DNA from: VXMT01 sp965204835
GTDB lineage: Bacteria > Chloroflexota > Dehalococcoidia > UBA2979
Length of the DNA stretch: 64,000 nt
Direction: 5' to 3'
NCBI GenBank assembly: GCA_965204835.1
Contig: OZ242017.1
Span: 1,488,001-1,552,000, forward strand
Shown here: positions 1-7,213 of the stretch, piece after piece
How positions within the stretch are numbered: position 1 is the first letter of the stretch
How the letters are laid out: each line of letters starts with the position of its first letter
Made by a program: the position numbers and the translations under genes
Notes under the pieces: model-generated
What the model saw: the letters and a program-made list of their open reading frames with translations, nothing else
Told to the model about the DNA's origin: nothing
Databases searched by the model: none

Positions 1-326
1 AACTCTTCGCGCACCGGCGAAAACGCCTCGATGAGCGTGACCGCGTCGAGCGCGACGACGTGGTGCGGCACGTCGCCGGGGATGAGGTACGAGTCGCCCG
101 GCCCGAGCTCCTGGTCGAGGTCGCCGATGCGGAAGTGGACGCGCCCCGAGGCGACGTGGCCGACCTGCTCGTGGGGGTGCGTGTGCTCGGGCACCTCGGC
201 GCCCGGCGCGATGCGGATCTCGACGAACGTGATGCGGTCGCCGGAGACCAGCGTGCGGCGCACGACGCCGGGGAACTGGTCGACGGGATTGAGTGTGTCG
301 TAGCTGCGGGTGCGGGGTTCGGTCAT
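1..326 (-). CDS. cupin domain protein (partial, C-terminus outside window)
   Basis: The first 108 codons of a small cupin protein are visible, reading leftward from an ATG at 326. The residues HTHPHEQ about 50 residues in, and PHH about 40 residues later, are the two metal-binding cupin motifs, with the usual glycine-rich turns (PGDSYLIPGD) between them. Single-domain cupins bind a metal and serve as small enzymes, sugar isomerases or sensors, so the specific role cannot be told from the fold alone. It is the last visible gene of the guaA-purD-purE cluster, 26 nt after purE, so it is probably cotranscribed, but no purine role is known for it. The start is supported by the absence of another in-frame start upstream of the cupin core. 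Confidence 0.8.
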   Translation of the reverse strand, partial: MTEPRTRSYDTLNPVDQFPGVVRRTLVSGDRITFVEIRIAPGAEVPEHTHPHEQVGHVASGRVHFRIGDLDQELGPGDSYLIPGDVPHHVVALDAVTLIEAFSPVREE

Positions 327-352
327 CGGTTCCTGGCCGGTGCGCGCGGCGG

Positions 353-832
353 CTAGCGCCGCGCCTGCTCCTCGCGGTAGGCGTCGAGCGCCTGCGCGAT
401 GTCCGGGTGGCTGAGCGCGAGGATGCGCGCGGCGTAGACAGCGGCGTTGCGAGCGCCCCACGCGCCTACCGACATGGTAGCGACCGGCACCCCCGGCGGC
501 ATCTGCACGATGGCGTGCAGCGCGTCGACGCCGCCGAGCGCCGAGGACGCCAGCGGCACGCCGATCACCGGCAGCGGCGTGTAGGCGGCGATCACGCCGG
601 GCAGCGCCGCGGCACCGCCCGCGCCCGCCACGATCACCTCGATGCCCGCGTCCTTCGCGCCCACCGTGTAGTCGCGCACGACGTCGGGGGTGCGGTGCGC
701 CGACATCACGTGCTGCTCGTACGGGATGCCCATGCGCTCGAGCAGCTCGCCGCAGCCGGACATCGCCTCCTCGTCGGAGCGCGAGCCCATCAGGATCGCG
801 ACGAGCGCGGTGCCGCTGGTGTCGTTCGTCAT
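353..832 (-). CDS. purE: N5-carboxyaminoimidazole ribonucleotide mutase
   Basis: Class I PurE converts N5-CAIR to CAIR in de novo purine synthesis, in the cytoplasm. The 159-residue length is normal for the family. The protein shows MGSRSD near residue 15 (phosphate binding), SAHRTP near residue 44 (the conserved His region) and the GGAAALPG loop near 73. This form normally works with PurK, which is not in the window. The gene starts 10 nt after the small upstream gene and lies in the same transcription unit as purD, fitting a purine operon. Confidence 0.95.
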   Translation of the reverse strand: MTNDTSGTALVAILMGSRSDEEAMSGCGELLERMGIPYEQHVMSAHRTPDVVRDYTVGAKDAGIEVIVAGAGGAAALPGVIAAYTPLPVIGVPLASSALGGVDALHAIVQMPPGVPVATMSVGAWGARNAAVYAARILALSHPDIAQALDAYREEQARR

Positions 833-842
833 CGTGGCGTCC

Positions 843-1247
843 TCATCTCATGGTCCCGCCGCCGAGCATCGGGTCGGGCCCGGCGATGATCTGTGCAAGG
901 TCGCGGCAGACCGCCGCGCGCTCGTGGCGGTCCGCGAATGCCGCGCCGCCCGTCGTGTCCTCGCTGATGTGCAGGTTCGCGCGCACGGCCGCTGCGAGTT
1001 CGTCCTGGTCCGCATCGCGGACGCGCTGCCGCACCTCCTCGTCGCGGACGCGGATGTTGCGGATCACGAACTCGCGCTCGCCCTCGAGGCTCTGCAGCAC
1101 GGCGTCGACCATGCCCGCGGTGTGCCGCCACGCCGCGACGAAGTGCAGGCACGGCGTGCTGATGCGCGTCGACTTGGTCGACCAGAAGTGCTCCTCGAGC
1201 GACTGGCGGCACTCCGGCATGGGGCAGCGCAGCAGTGACGGGCTCAT
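843..1247 (-). CDS. conserved hypothetical protein with N-terminal Cys pair
   Basis: This 134-residue protein lies between purD and purE, 7 nt after purD and 10 nt before purE, so it is translated from the same message. Near the N-terminus it carries CPMPEC and, further on, TPCLHF and a WRH segment, a pattern that could bind zinc. The rest is helical and highly charged (EVRQRVRDADQDEL). I do not recognise a family. The start is the ATG at 1247; the longer reading frame upstream of it overlaps purD and is rejected. Its position suggests a link with nucleotide metabolism, but that is inference from neighbours only. Confidence 0.6.
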   Translation of the reverse strand: MSPSLLRCPMPECRQSLEEHFWSTKSTRISTPCLHFVAAWRHTAGMVDAVLQSLEGEREFVIRNIRVRDEEVRQRVRDADQDELAAAVRANLHISEDTTGGAAFADRHERAAVCRDLAQIIAGPDPMLGGGTMR

Positions 1248-1254
1248 CGCGCTC

Positions 1255-2547
1255 CTACAGGCCCCGCGCGCTCGCCACGCGAGCGGGCTGGGCGATGTCC
1301 GTGCGGTAGTGCGCGCCCTCGAAGTGGATGCGGCGCACGTTGTCGTACGCGCGCTGGCGCGCCTCCCCCAGCGTCGGCGCCTTTGCGACGACGCACAGCA
1401 CGCGGCCGCCCGCGGTGACGAGCGTCCCATCCGCGTCGCGCCGCGCGCCGGCGAGGAAGACCTGCGCGTCACCGTCGACGTCCTCGACGCCGGTGATCGG
1501 CTTCCCGGTCTCGTAGCTGCCCGGGTAGCCGCCCGACGCCATCACGACGCCGACGGTCGCATCGTCGTCCCAGGTGACGGGCACGTCGGCGAGCCGTCCG
1601 TGCGCGACGCCCTCGCAGATGGCGAGCAGGTCCGAGGTCAGCCGCGGCAGCAGCGCCTCGGCCTCCGGGTCGCCCATGCGGCAGTTGAACTCGATCACCC
1701 TGGGGCCGTCCGCGGTCACCATCATGCCGGGGTAGAGCACGCCCCGGTACTCGCGCCCCGACGCGGCCATGGCGGCCACCGCGCGCTCGGTCACCTCGCG
1801 CCGCACCCACGCCGCGTCGTCATCGGTGAGCCAGCCGGGCGGCGAGTAGACGCCCATCCCGCCCGTGTTGGGCCCCTCGTCGCCGTCGAAGACGGGCTTG
1901 TGGTCGCAGCTGAACGGCATGTGCGCCACGGTCGTGCCGTCGGTGAACGCGTGCGCCGAGGTCTCGGGGCCGCTCAGCCGCTCCTCGATCAGCACGCGCG
2001 CGCCGGCGTCGCCGAATGCCCGCTCCATCATCGCGGCCTCGATCGCCGCGAGGGCTTCGTCGACCGTGTCGCAGACGACGACGCCCTTGCCGGCAGCGAG
2101 GCCGTCGGCCTTGACGACGCAGGCGCCGCCGCGACTGTGCGCATAGGCGACGGCCATGTCGAAGTCCTCGAACATCGCGGCGCGGCCCGTGGCGATGCCC
2201 GCCTCGGCCATGAGCTCCTTCGCGAAGGACTTGGACCACTCGATCTCGGCTGCCGACATCGACGGGCCGAACACCGGCACGCCCTCGGCGGTCAGCGCGT
2301 CGGCGACCCCGCGGGCGAGCGGCGCCTCCGGCCCCACCACGACGAGGTCGGCGCGCAGGTCGGCCGCCGCCGCGACGACCGCGAGCGGGTCGTCGATGTC
2401 GAGCCCCTCGAGGGTGTCGCCGTACTCGGCCATGCCGGGGTTGCCGGGCGCGCTGGTGAGCGTGCCGAGGTCTGGTGACTGCGCGAGCTTCCACGCGATG
2501 GCGTGCTCGCGGCCTCCGCTGCCGAGGAGCAGGACGTTCAGCGCCAT
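1255..2547 (-). CDS. purD: phosphoribosylamine-glycine ligase
   Basis: PurD (GAR synthetase) joins phosphoribosylamine and glycine with ATP, the second step of de novo purine synthesis. The 430-residue length is typical. Visible motifs are GSGGREHAIAWKL at the N-terminus, FGPSMSAAEIEWSKSF near residue 95, the ATP-grasp lysine region VVKADGLAAGKGV near 145, GDEGPNTGGMG near 225, and the metal-binding EFNCRMGDPE near 285. Its ATG lies 10 nt inside the 3' end of the preceding lower-GC gene, so translation of the two may be coupled. Confidence 0.96.
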   Translation of the reverse strand: MALNVLLLGSGGREHAIAWKLAQSPDLGTLTSAPGNPGMAEYGDTLEGLDIDDPLAVVAAAADLRADLVVVGPEAPLARGVADALTAEGVPVFGPSMSAAEIEWSKSFAKELMAEAGIATGRAAMFEDFDMAVAYAHSRGGACVVKADGLAAGKGVVVCDTVDEALAAIEAAMMERAFGDAGARVLIEERLSGPETSAHAFTDGTTVAHMPFSCDHKPVFDGDEGPNTGGMGVYSPPGWLTDDDAAWVRREVTERAVAAMAASGREYRGVLYPGMMVTADGPRVIEFNCRMGDPEAEALLPRLTSDLLAICEGVAHGRLADVPVTWDDDATVGVVMASGGYPGSYETGKPITGVEDVDGDAQVFLAGARRDADGTLVTAGGRVLCVVAKAPTLGEARQRAYDNVRRIHFEGAHYRTDIAQPARVASARGL

Positions 2548-3335
2548 TGGCGGCGACCTGCATGTCCGAGGAGCCTAGTGCGACCGTGCTTCTCGACTCG
2601 CTTCCTAAGGAGTGCGAGTGATTCCGGCGCGCGCGCCTGATTGCTAGCGTTCACTGCGGGTAGCGCGAAGACGTAACGAGGCCACCCGCCTCCACGTCGC
2701 GCCTCGCGAAAGAAGAAGTTCGCGCTCTTTTCCTTGCCCTCATCGAGGTCCCACTGGCAATAGGGCAGGTTCCCGAATCTCCGCATCAGCCGACGCCAAT
2801 CATCTTGTCGGCTCGCAATGAGGATCAGCACACGCGGCTGTGCGAGCTCGATGAGTTGTAGCCCGATCGCCCTCCCGAGCTTCTTGGCGTCGGGAGGTAG
2901 GTCAGAGAGTCCGTCTGACCGGAACGGGATGAGATTGCCTGTGGGACTCCTCCTCAGTAAGGCGTTCACTCGGTCTGATCTTCCAGAGACGATCTCGGCG
3001 ACGGACTGCACGGCGAGTTGGACTGGAGACTGACCGGGCTCGTAGCCCTCGTCCCAGTCGTCATCGAGATAGGACGACCAGCCCGAGCACTCGAACGGAT
3101 CTGATATCGGGTACATGTGAGCTTGGTTGTGGTCACCGGCGGGGTTCGTTCCGAGGATCATCACGCCGCCTGGCGACTTGAACGTATCCACGTGGGAGTA
3201 TGCGAGCAGGAAGTTCGGATTGCCGTGCGAGTCGGCGCCTCGCCATTCCTCAGTCCAGTTGGACTCGTCGATGCAGAAAGCCTCGCACTTCTCGTTCAAC
3301 GATTCGAGGCACTCTCGGACCGACCCTGCGCTCAC
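2538..3335 (-). CDS. lower-GC hypothetical protein, possibly uracil-DNA-glycosylase-like fold
   Basis: This 265-residue protein starts at GTG 3335, 5 nt after the guaA stop, and ends 10 nt inside purD. It has MILGTNPAGDHNQ near residue 58, then NLIPFRSD near 135 and a hydrophobic strand (PRVLILIASRQ) near 170. A glycine-Asn-Pro loop after a beta strand, followed by an Asn-rich motif, resembles uracil-DNA-glycosylase-fold proteins. I see no certain catalytic residue, so function is not assigned. The gene is lower in GC than its neighbours (about 60% in the lines I counted against over 70% in purD), which suggests acquisition by transfer into the purine cluster. The upstream part of the open frame overlaps guaA and is not coding. 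Confidence 0.6.
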   Translation of the reverse strand: MSAGSVRECLESLNEKCEAFCIDESNWTEEWRGADSHGNPNFLLAYSHVDTFKSPGGVMILGTNPAGDHNQAHMYPISDPFECSGWSSYLDDDWDEGYEPGQSPVQLAVQSVAEIVSGRSDRVNALLRRSPTGNLIPFRSDGLSDLPPDAKKLGRAIGLQLIELAQPRVLILIASRQDDWRRLMRRFGNLPYCQWDLDEGKEKSANFFFREARRGGGWPRYVFALPAVNASNQARAPESLALLRKRVEKHGRTRLLGHAGRRQWR

Positions 3336-3340
3336 CCCTC

Positions 3341-5032
3341 CTACTCCCACTCGATCGTGCCGGGCGGCTTCGAGGTGATGTCGTAGACCACGCGGTTGAC
3401 CTCGGGCACCTCGTTGACGATGCGACGCGAGATGGTGGCGAGGAGGTCGTAGGGGAGGCGCGCCCAGTCCGCCGTCATGGCGTCCTCGGCGGTCACGCAG
3501 CGCAGCGCGACGCAGAAGCCGTACGTGCGCCCGTCGCCCTGCACCCCGACCGTGCGCGTGTCGGTCAGCACGGCGAACGACTGCCAGAGGTCGTAGTACA
3601 TCGCCGCGCCCTTGATCTCGTCCATCACGATCCAGTCCGCGCGGCGCAGGATGTCGAGCTTGTGCGGCGTGACCTCGCCGATCACGCGGATCGCGAGGCC
3701 CGGGCCGGGGTACGGCTGGCGGTACACCATCTCGTCGGGCAGCCCCAGCTCGATGCCAACCCGGCGCACCTCGTCCTTGAAGAGGTTGCGCAGCGGCTCG
3801 ATCAGCGAGAGCTCCATGTCCTTGGGCAGCCCGCCGACGTTGTGGTGCGTCTTGATCTTCGCCGTCGCGCTGGTGCCCGTGGACGCCGACTCGATGACGT
3901 CGGGGTACGTCGTGCCCTGGACGATGTAGTTGACGGCGCCGATGCCGCGCGCCTGCTGCTCGAAGACCCGGATGAAGGTCTCGCCGATGCGGATGCGCTT
4001 GGTCTCCGGGTTCGTCACCTCCGCGAGGTCGGCGAGGAAGCGGTCGGCCGCGTTGACGTGCCGCAGGTCGATCGACATGTGCTCGCGGAACGTCGAGACG
4101 ACGCGCTCGGGCTCCTCGGCGCGCATGAGCCCGTTGTCGACGAAGATGCAGGTCAACTGGTCGCCGACGGCGGCGTGGACGATGGCGGCCGCGACCGCGG
4201 AGTCGACCCCGCCGGAGAGCGCGCAGATCACGCGCCCGTCGCCGACCTGCTCCTCGATCGTGCTCACCGACTCGTCGATGAACGACGCGGCCGTCCACTC
4301 GCCGGAGCAGCCGGCGACCTCGAACAGGAAGTTGTGCAGGAGCTGGTCGCCCTGGGGCGTGTGCACCACCTCGGGGTGGAACTGGATGCCGAGGTGCCCC
4401 TCGTCGTCGGCCATGGCGGCCACAGGCGAGTCGTCGGAGTGGGCGACGGCGCGGAAGCCGGGCGGCATCTCGACGATGCGGTCGGCGTGGGACATCCACA
4501 CCGGCATGGAGGCCGGCAGGTCATGGAGGAGCGGGTTGCCGGGCTCGGAGACCGTGATCACGGCGTGCCCGTACTCGCGCCTCGACGCGGGGGCGACGCG
4601 CCCGCCCAGCACCTGCGCGAGCAACTGCATCCCGTAGCAGATGCCGAGCACCGGGAGCTTCGACCCCACGACGTACGAGGGCAGCGTCGGGGCGCCCTCG
4701 TCGTACACGGACGCGGGGCCGCCGGAGAGGACGAAGCCCTTCACCTTGAGGTGCGAGAGCTTCTCCGGAGACGTGTCCCAGGGGATCAGCTCGGAGTAGA
4801 CGCCGGCCTCGCGGATGCGGCGCGTGATGAGCATCGAGTACTGCGAGCCGTAGTCGAGCACGACGACGGTCTCGGGTGCGTTGGGGGCGGGCGTGAGCAG
4901 CTGGCCCGGCTCGCGCGCCTCGGCGATCTCGAGGTACGTGGAGACCTCGCTGTCGCCTGACGTGCGGATACGATCGCCGGTGGGAGCGGCCGCTGGAGCG
5001 GCCTGTGGGATTGCTTCGGTAGCCTCGGCCAT
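3341..5032 (-). CDS. guaA: GMP synthase (glutamine-hydrolysing)
   Basis: GuaA converts XMP to GMP with ATP and glutamine. The glutamine amidotransferase domain shows VVVLDYGSQYS, the nucleophile in GICYGMQLL and the His-Glu pair in HPEVVHT. The ATP-pyrophosphatase domain has the P-loop CALSGGVDSAVAA, and the dimerisation domain ends in PPGTIEWE. From ATG 5032 the protein is 563 residues, about 40 longer than usual because of an Ala/Pro-rich N-terminal tail before the first strand. Starts further upstream would overlap the promoter and the divergent tsaC, so I reject them. It is the first gene of the minus-strand purine cluster. Confidence 0.95.
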   Translation of the reverse strand: MAEATEAIPQAAPAAAPTGDRIRTSGDSEVSTYLEIAEAREPGQLLTPAPNAPETVVVLDYGSQYSMLITRRIREAGVYSELIPWDTSPEKLSHLKVKGFVLSGGPASVYDEGAPTLPSYVVGSKLPVLGICYGMQLLAQVLGGRVAPASRREYGHAVITVSEPGNPLLHDLPASMPVWMSHADRIVEMPPGFRAVAHSDDSPVAAMADDEGHLGIQFHPEVVHTPQGDQLLHNFLFEVAGCSGEWTAASFIDESVSTIEEQVGDGRVICALSGGVDSAVAAAIVHAAVGDQLTCIFVDNGLMRAEEPERVVSTFREHMSIDLRHVNAADRFLADLAEVTNPETKRIRIGETFIRVFEQQARGIGAVNYIVQGTTYPDVIESASTGTSATAKIKTHHNVGGLPKDMELSLIEPLRNLFKDEVRRVGIELGLPDEMVYRQPYPGPGLAIRVIGEVTPHKLDILRRADWIVMDEIKGAAMYYDLWQSFAVLTDTRTVGVQGDGRTYGFCVALRCVTAEDAMTADWARLPYDLLATISRRIVNEVPEVNRVVYDITSKPPGTIEWE

Positions 5033-5068
5033 CGAGCCCTGAATGACGCGGGGAGCTGTCGAGGCCAA

Positions 5069-5097
5069 ATCGTATCGGCGCGCTATAGTCCGGTCAA
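5069..5097 (-). promoter_or_regulatory. predicted sigma-70 promoter of guaA
   Basis: On the minus strand a TTGACC box (5097-5092) is followed after exactly 17 nt by TACGAT (5074-5069). Transcription would start near 5062 and give a 5' leader of about 30 nt before guaA. This is the best-formed promoter in the window and shows what the -10 element looks like in this genome. Confidence 0.7.
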
Positions 5098-5147
5098 CGA
5101 AGACGTGCGAGCGCGAGGGGTCGCGAGGCTGGTAGTGCGACATAACT

Positions 5148-5798
5148 GTGAGCAACAGGCCACTTCGTGCGCTCGCGGCGGGCGCTGACGCCACCATGCC
5201 CGTCCTCGACCCTGACCGCGTCGGCGAGATCGTGCGCGCGCTCCAGCGCGGCGAGGTGGTCGGCATCCCGACCGACACGGTCTACGGCCTCGCCGCGATG
5301 CCCGGCAACGTCGAAGCCGTGCACGCGCTCGCGGACCTGAAGGGCCGCTCCAACCAGCAGCCCATCGCAGTGCTGTTCGACGACATCGAGGGCGTCGCGC
5401 CGTTCGTCGAGGAGGCGGCGGTGCTGGAGCGCATCGAGCGCTTCTGGCCGGGCGCGCTGACCACCGTGCTGCGCGCCCGCCCCGGCCTCGCGACGGCCGC
5501 GCTGACCGACGTCGGCACGCTCGGCCTGCGCCAGCCCGACGACGACCTCGCGCGGTCGGTGATCCGGGCGTGTGGCGGGGCGCTGGCGGTGAGCAGCGCG
5601 AACCACACCGGTGAGCCGCCCGCGCTCAGCGCCGGGGAGGTCGCCGCGGCGTTCGGTGACGGCCTGCTCGTGCTCGACGGTGGCGCGCGGCCCGGCGGGA
5701 CCGCCTCGACGGTGGTCAACCTCGCGGTCGACCCGCCGGTGGTGCTGCGCGAGGGGCCGATCGATGCGTCGGAGGTGCTGGCGGCGCTCGGGGATTGA
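5148..5798 (+). CDS. tsaC: L-threonylcarbamoyladenylate synthase (Sua5/YrdC family)
   Basis: The enzyme makes threonylcarbamoyl-AMP from threonine, bicarbonate and ATP for t6A modification of tRNAs that read ANN codons. The YrdC-fold motifs are all present: GIPTDTVYGL near residue 40, KGRSNQQP near 65, FWPGALT near 101 and SSANHTGEPP near 145. The 216-residue form starts at GTG 5148; an ATG at 5196 would trim 16 residues and still leave a complete domain, so the start is uncertain. It is the short YrdC form without the Sua5 C-terminal domain. It is divergent from guaA. Confidence 0.9.
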   Translation: MSNRPLRALAAGADATMPVLDPDRVGEIVRALQRGEVVGIPTDTVYGLAAMPGNVEAVHALADLKGRSNQQPIAVLFDDIEGVAPFVEEAAVLERIERFWPGALTTVLRARPGLATAALTDVGTLGLRQPDDDLARSVIRACGGALAVSSANHTGEPPALSAGEVAAAFGDGLLVLDGGARPGGTASTVVNLAVDPPVVLREGPIDASEVLAALGD

Positions 5799-5800
5799 AC

Positions 5801-6088
5801 CTACAGCGGTTCGATCGGGTCGCGCGTGAGCAGGATGCGCGAGATGACGATGTCGTCTCCCGATTCGGCGATCTCAACCAGGAGGGGCTACATCAGCAGC
5901 AGGAACCTCTGTCGGGCGCCACTCACGCCGGGCCTTCCTGCGTAGAGATATAGCCGCTCGGGCTCCTGTAGCAGCGTCTGCATGGCTCTCTGGAGCAGAG
6001 CGCGCTCGGTGATCCCGAGCCTGGCCCATCGCAAGTCAGCACCGTCGACCAGCAGGACGCGACGGTCACCAACCCGGAAGGCTTCCAC
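5801..6088 (-). pseudogene. putative toxin or partner of Panacea antitoxin, interrupted by in-frame TAG
   Basis: A reading frame opens at GTG 6088, 6 nt after the Panacea gene stop. After 66 codons it meets TAG at 5890-5888. The same frame then continues for 28 codons without interruption to a TAG at 5803-5801, and the continuation (LVEIAESGDDIVISRILL) looks like normal protein. The simplest reading is a 94-residue-plus protein broken by a nonsense mutation; a natural 66-residue product, a sequencing error or readthrough are alternatives. I do not recognise the family. Position and spacing make it the likely partner of the upstream antitoxin. Confidence 0.5.
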
Positions 6089-6094
6089 CGGGCG

Positions 6095-6643
6095 TTACGG
6101 GGTGGACGGTTGCGAGGGCAGCTCGCCGGCCGCGACGCCCTCGAGGGAGCCGAGATCGATCACCGCCTCGAACGGGGGGAACTCCATCACTTCGGCCAGG
6201 ACGTGGAGCCTGTCCCGATAGTAGGTCCGCATGAGTTCGTGGGAGATGACCTCGCTGGCGCCGTCCTGAGCGCGCGTCATCGCCTGCTGCCAGGGTGCTT
6301 CGCCGTGTGTTCGGCGGACAAGATCAGGACCCGAGGAGTCGCGGAAGCGTTCATAGACCGTCTCCACCACGTCCCGCTGCCGCTCGCCAAGCGTGTCCTT
6401 GGCTGATTCTGCCGGAGGGTCGATGTAGCCTCGTCTGTAGCGATAGCGGGACCAGATCTCGGGTGAGACAGGCCCGTGGCGCCAGGCATGCAAGGGTTCA
6501 TCAAACAGCGGCGTCCCCTCGGATCCGAGGTGGAATGCCTGCGCGTAGTAGACAAGCTTCTGCAGCCTGAGATGATCCAGGCCGGTGCGGTCTCTATCGG
6601 CGAGCCCGAGCAGGTAGTGAGCGACATCGTGGACTGTTGCCAT
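6095..6643 (-). CDS. Panacea-domain (DUF4065, SocA-like) antitoxin
   Basis: The 182-residue protein has the Panacea/DUF4065 signature: DVAHYLLGLADRD, then LRLQKLVYYAQAFHLG near residue 30, and LHAWRHGPVSPEIW near 58. In characterised systems this domain neutralises very different toxins encoded by adjacent genes. ATG 6643 follows GGAG by 10 nt; longer versions of the frame run through the promoter region. The downstream partner gene overlaps the same transcript but is interrupted. Base composition is lower in GC than in flanking housekeeping genes, consistent with a mobile defence or stability module. Confidence 0.75.
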   Translation of the reverse strand: MATVHDVAHYLLGLADRDRTGLDHLRLQKLVYYAQAFHLGSEGTPLFDEPLHAWRHGPVSPEIWSRYRYRRGYIDPPAESAKDTLGERQRDVVETVYERFRDSSGPDLVRRTHGEAPWQQAMTRAQDGASEVISHELMRTYYRDRLHVLAEVMEFPPFEAVIDLGSLEGVAAGELPSQPSTP

Positions 6644-6680
6644 GCCAGTGACGCTCCTCCCGGCGATCCGCGTTAGTTTG

Positions 6681-6714
6681 ACTATACCGCGAACGCAAGT
6701 GCGCATTAGCGCAC
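6681..6714 (-). promoter_or_regulatory. predicted promoter and operator of the Panacea module
   Basis: On the minus strand a TATAGT box lies at 6686-6681. The place where the -35 element should be is covered by a perfect inverted repeat, GTGCGC-ATTA-GCGCAC, at 6699-6714. A palindrome over the -35 region fits autorepression, common in toxin-antitoxin operons, but this is inferred from position alone. Confidence 0.35.
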
Positions 6715-6797
6715 ATATCGGATCGAGACTCCTCCCGTCGTAACCCCGGCGCGCGCAACCCCGGAGTGGCACAGGTACTCGGATCGAGGTGCTGGGG

Positions 6798-7046
6798 TTA
6801 GCCTGCCGCGAGCAGGATGGCGGTGGCGATGGCCATCGCCGCGAGGAGGATCGCGGTGGCGCCTGCCACCATCGCACCGAAGCGGACCGTGAGGCGCTGC
6901 TCGAGAATGTCCAGGTCATCTTTCGTCGCGACATTCTCGACCATGTTTCGCGAGAAGGTGGTCACGAGCGCGTCGGCCTGGGTCTTCTCGAAGCCTGCCT
7001 CCTGCAACTGCCTCGATGCCTCGAGGGTGTCGAACAACATGGCCAT
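6798..7046 (-). CDS. DUF1640-like small coiled-coil membrane protein
   Basis: An 82-residue protein that begins MAMLFDTLEASRQLQ, followed by AGFEKTQADALVTTF and a predicted coiled coil (ATKDDLDILEQRL), and ends with one transmembrane helix of about 22 residues (MVAGATAILLAAMAIATAILL). This arrangement is that of DUF1640/CCDC90-like proteins, whose bacterial function is unknown. I chose ATG 7046; a TAGTAT -10 box lies upstream on the minus strand near 7090, inside the longer frame, so that extension is not coding. It is often found near toxin-antitoxin genes, as here, though a link is not shown. Confidence 0.6.
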   Translation of the reverse strand: MAMLFDTLEASRQLQEAGFEKTQADALVTTFSRNMVENVATKDDLDILEQRLTVRFGAMVAGATAILLAAMAIATAILLAAG

Positions 7047-7213
7047 GTATCGATCCCAATCGCCGAGTGGGAGCGGCGTCCGGACCCATACTAGCGCCGA
7101 TCGTTGGCGTTGTGGCAATGATGCGCAATATCCGTATCGTGTTAGCACCCGCTCCCGGCTGCTAGGCTTCCGGGGCGCGTCGAGCCGACTCGCGGTGGTG
7201 GAGAGGTCCGCGC

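Noticed and set aside
2538..4499. long minus-strand open frame read as one 653-residue protein
   Set aside because: Its first 388 codons lie over guaA in another frame and have the Arg/Pro-rich composition of a high-GC shadow. Only the part after GTG 3335 looks like protein.
5094..5147. guaA start upstream of 5032, adding up to 80 residues
   Set aside because: The extension would cover the promoter and the start of the divergent tsaC and has no similarity to the GuaA core.
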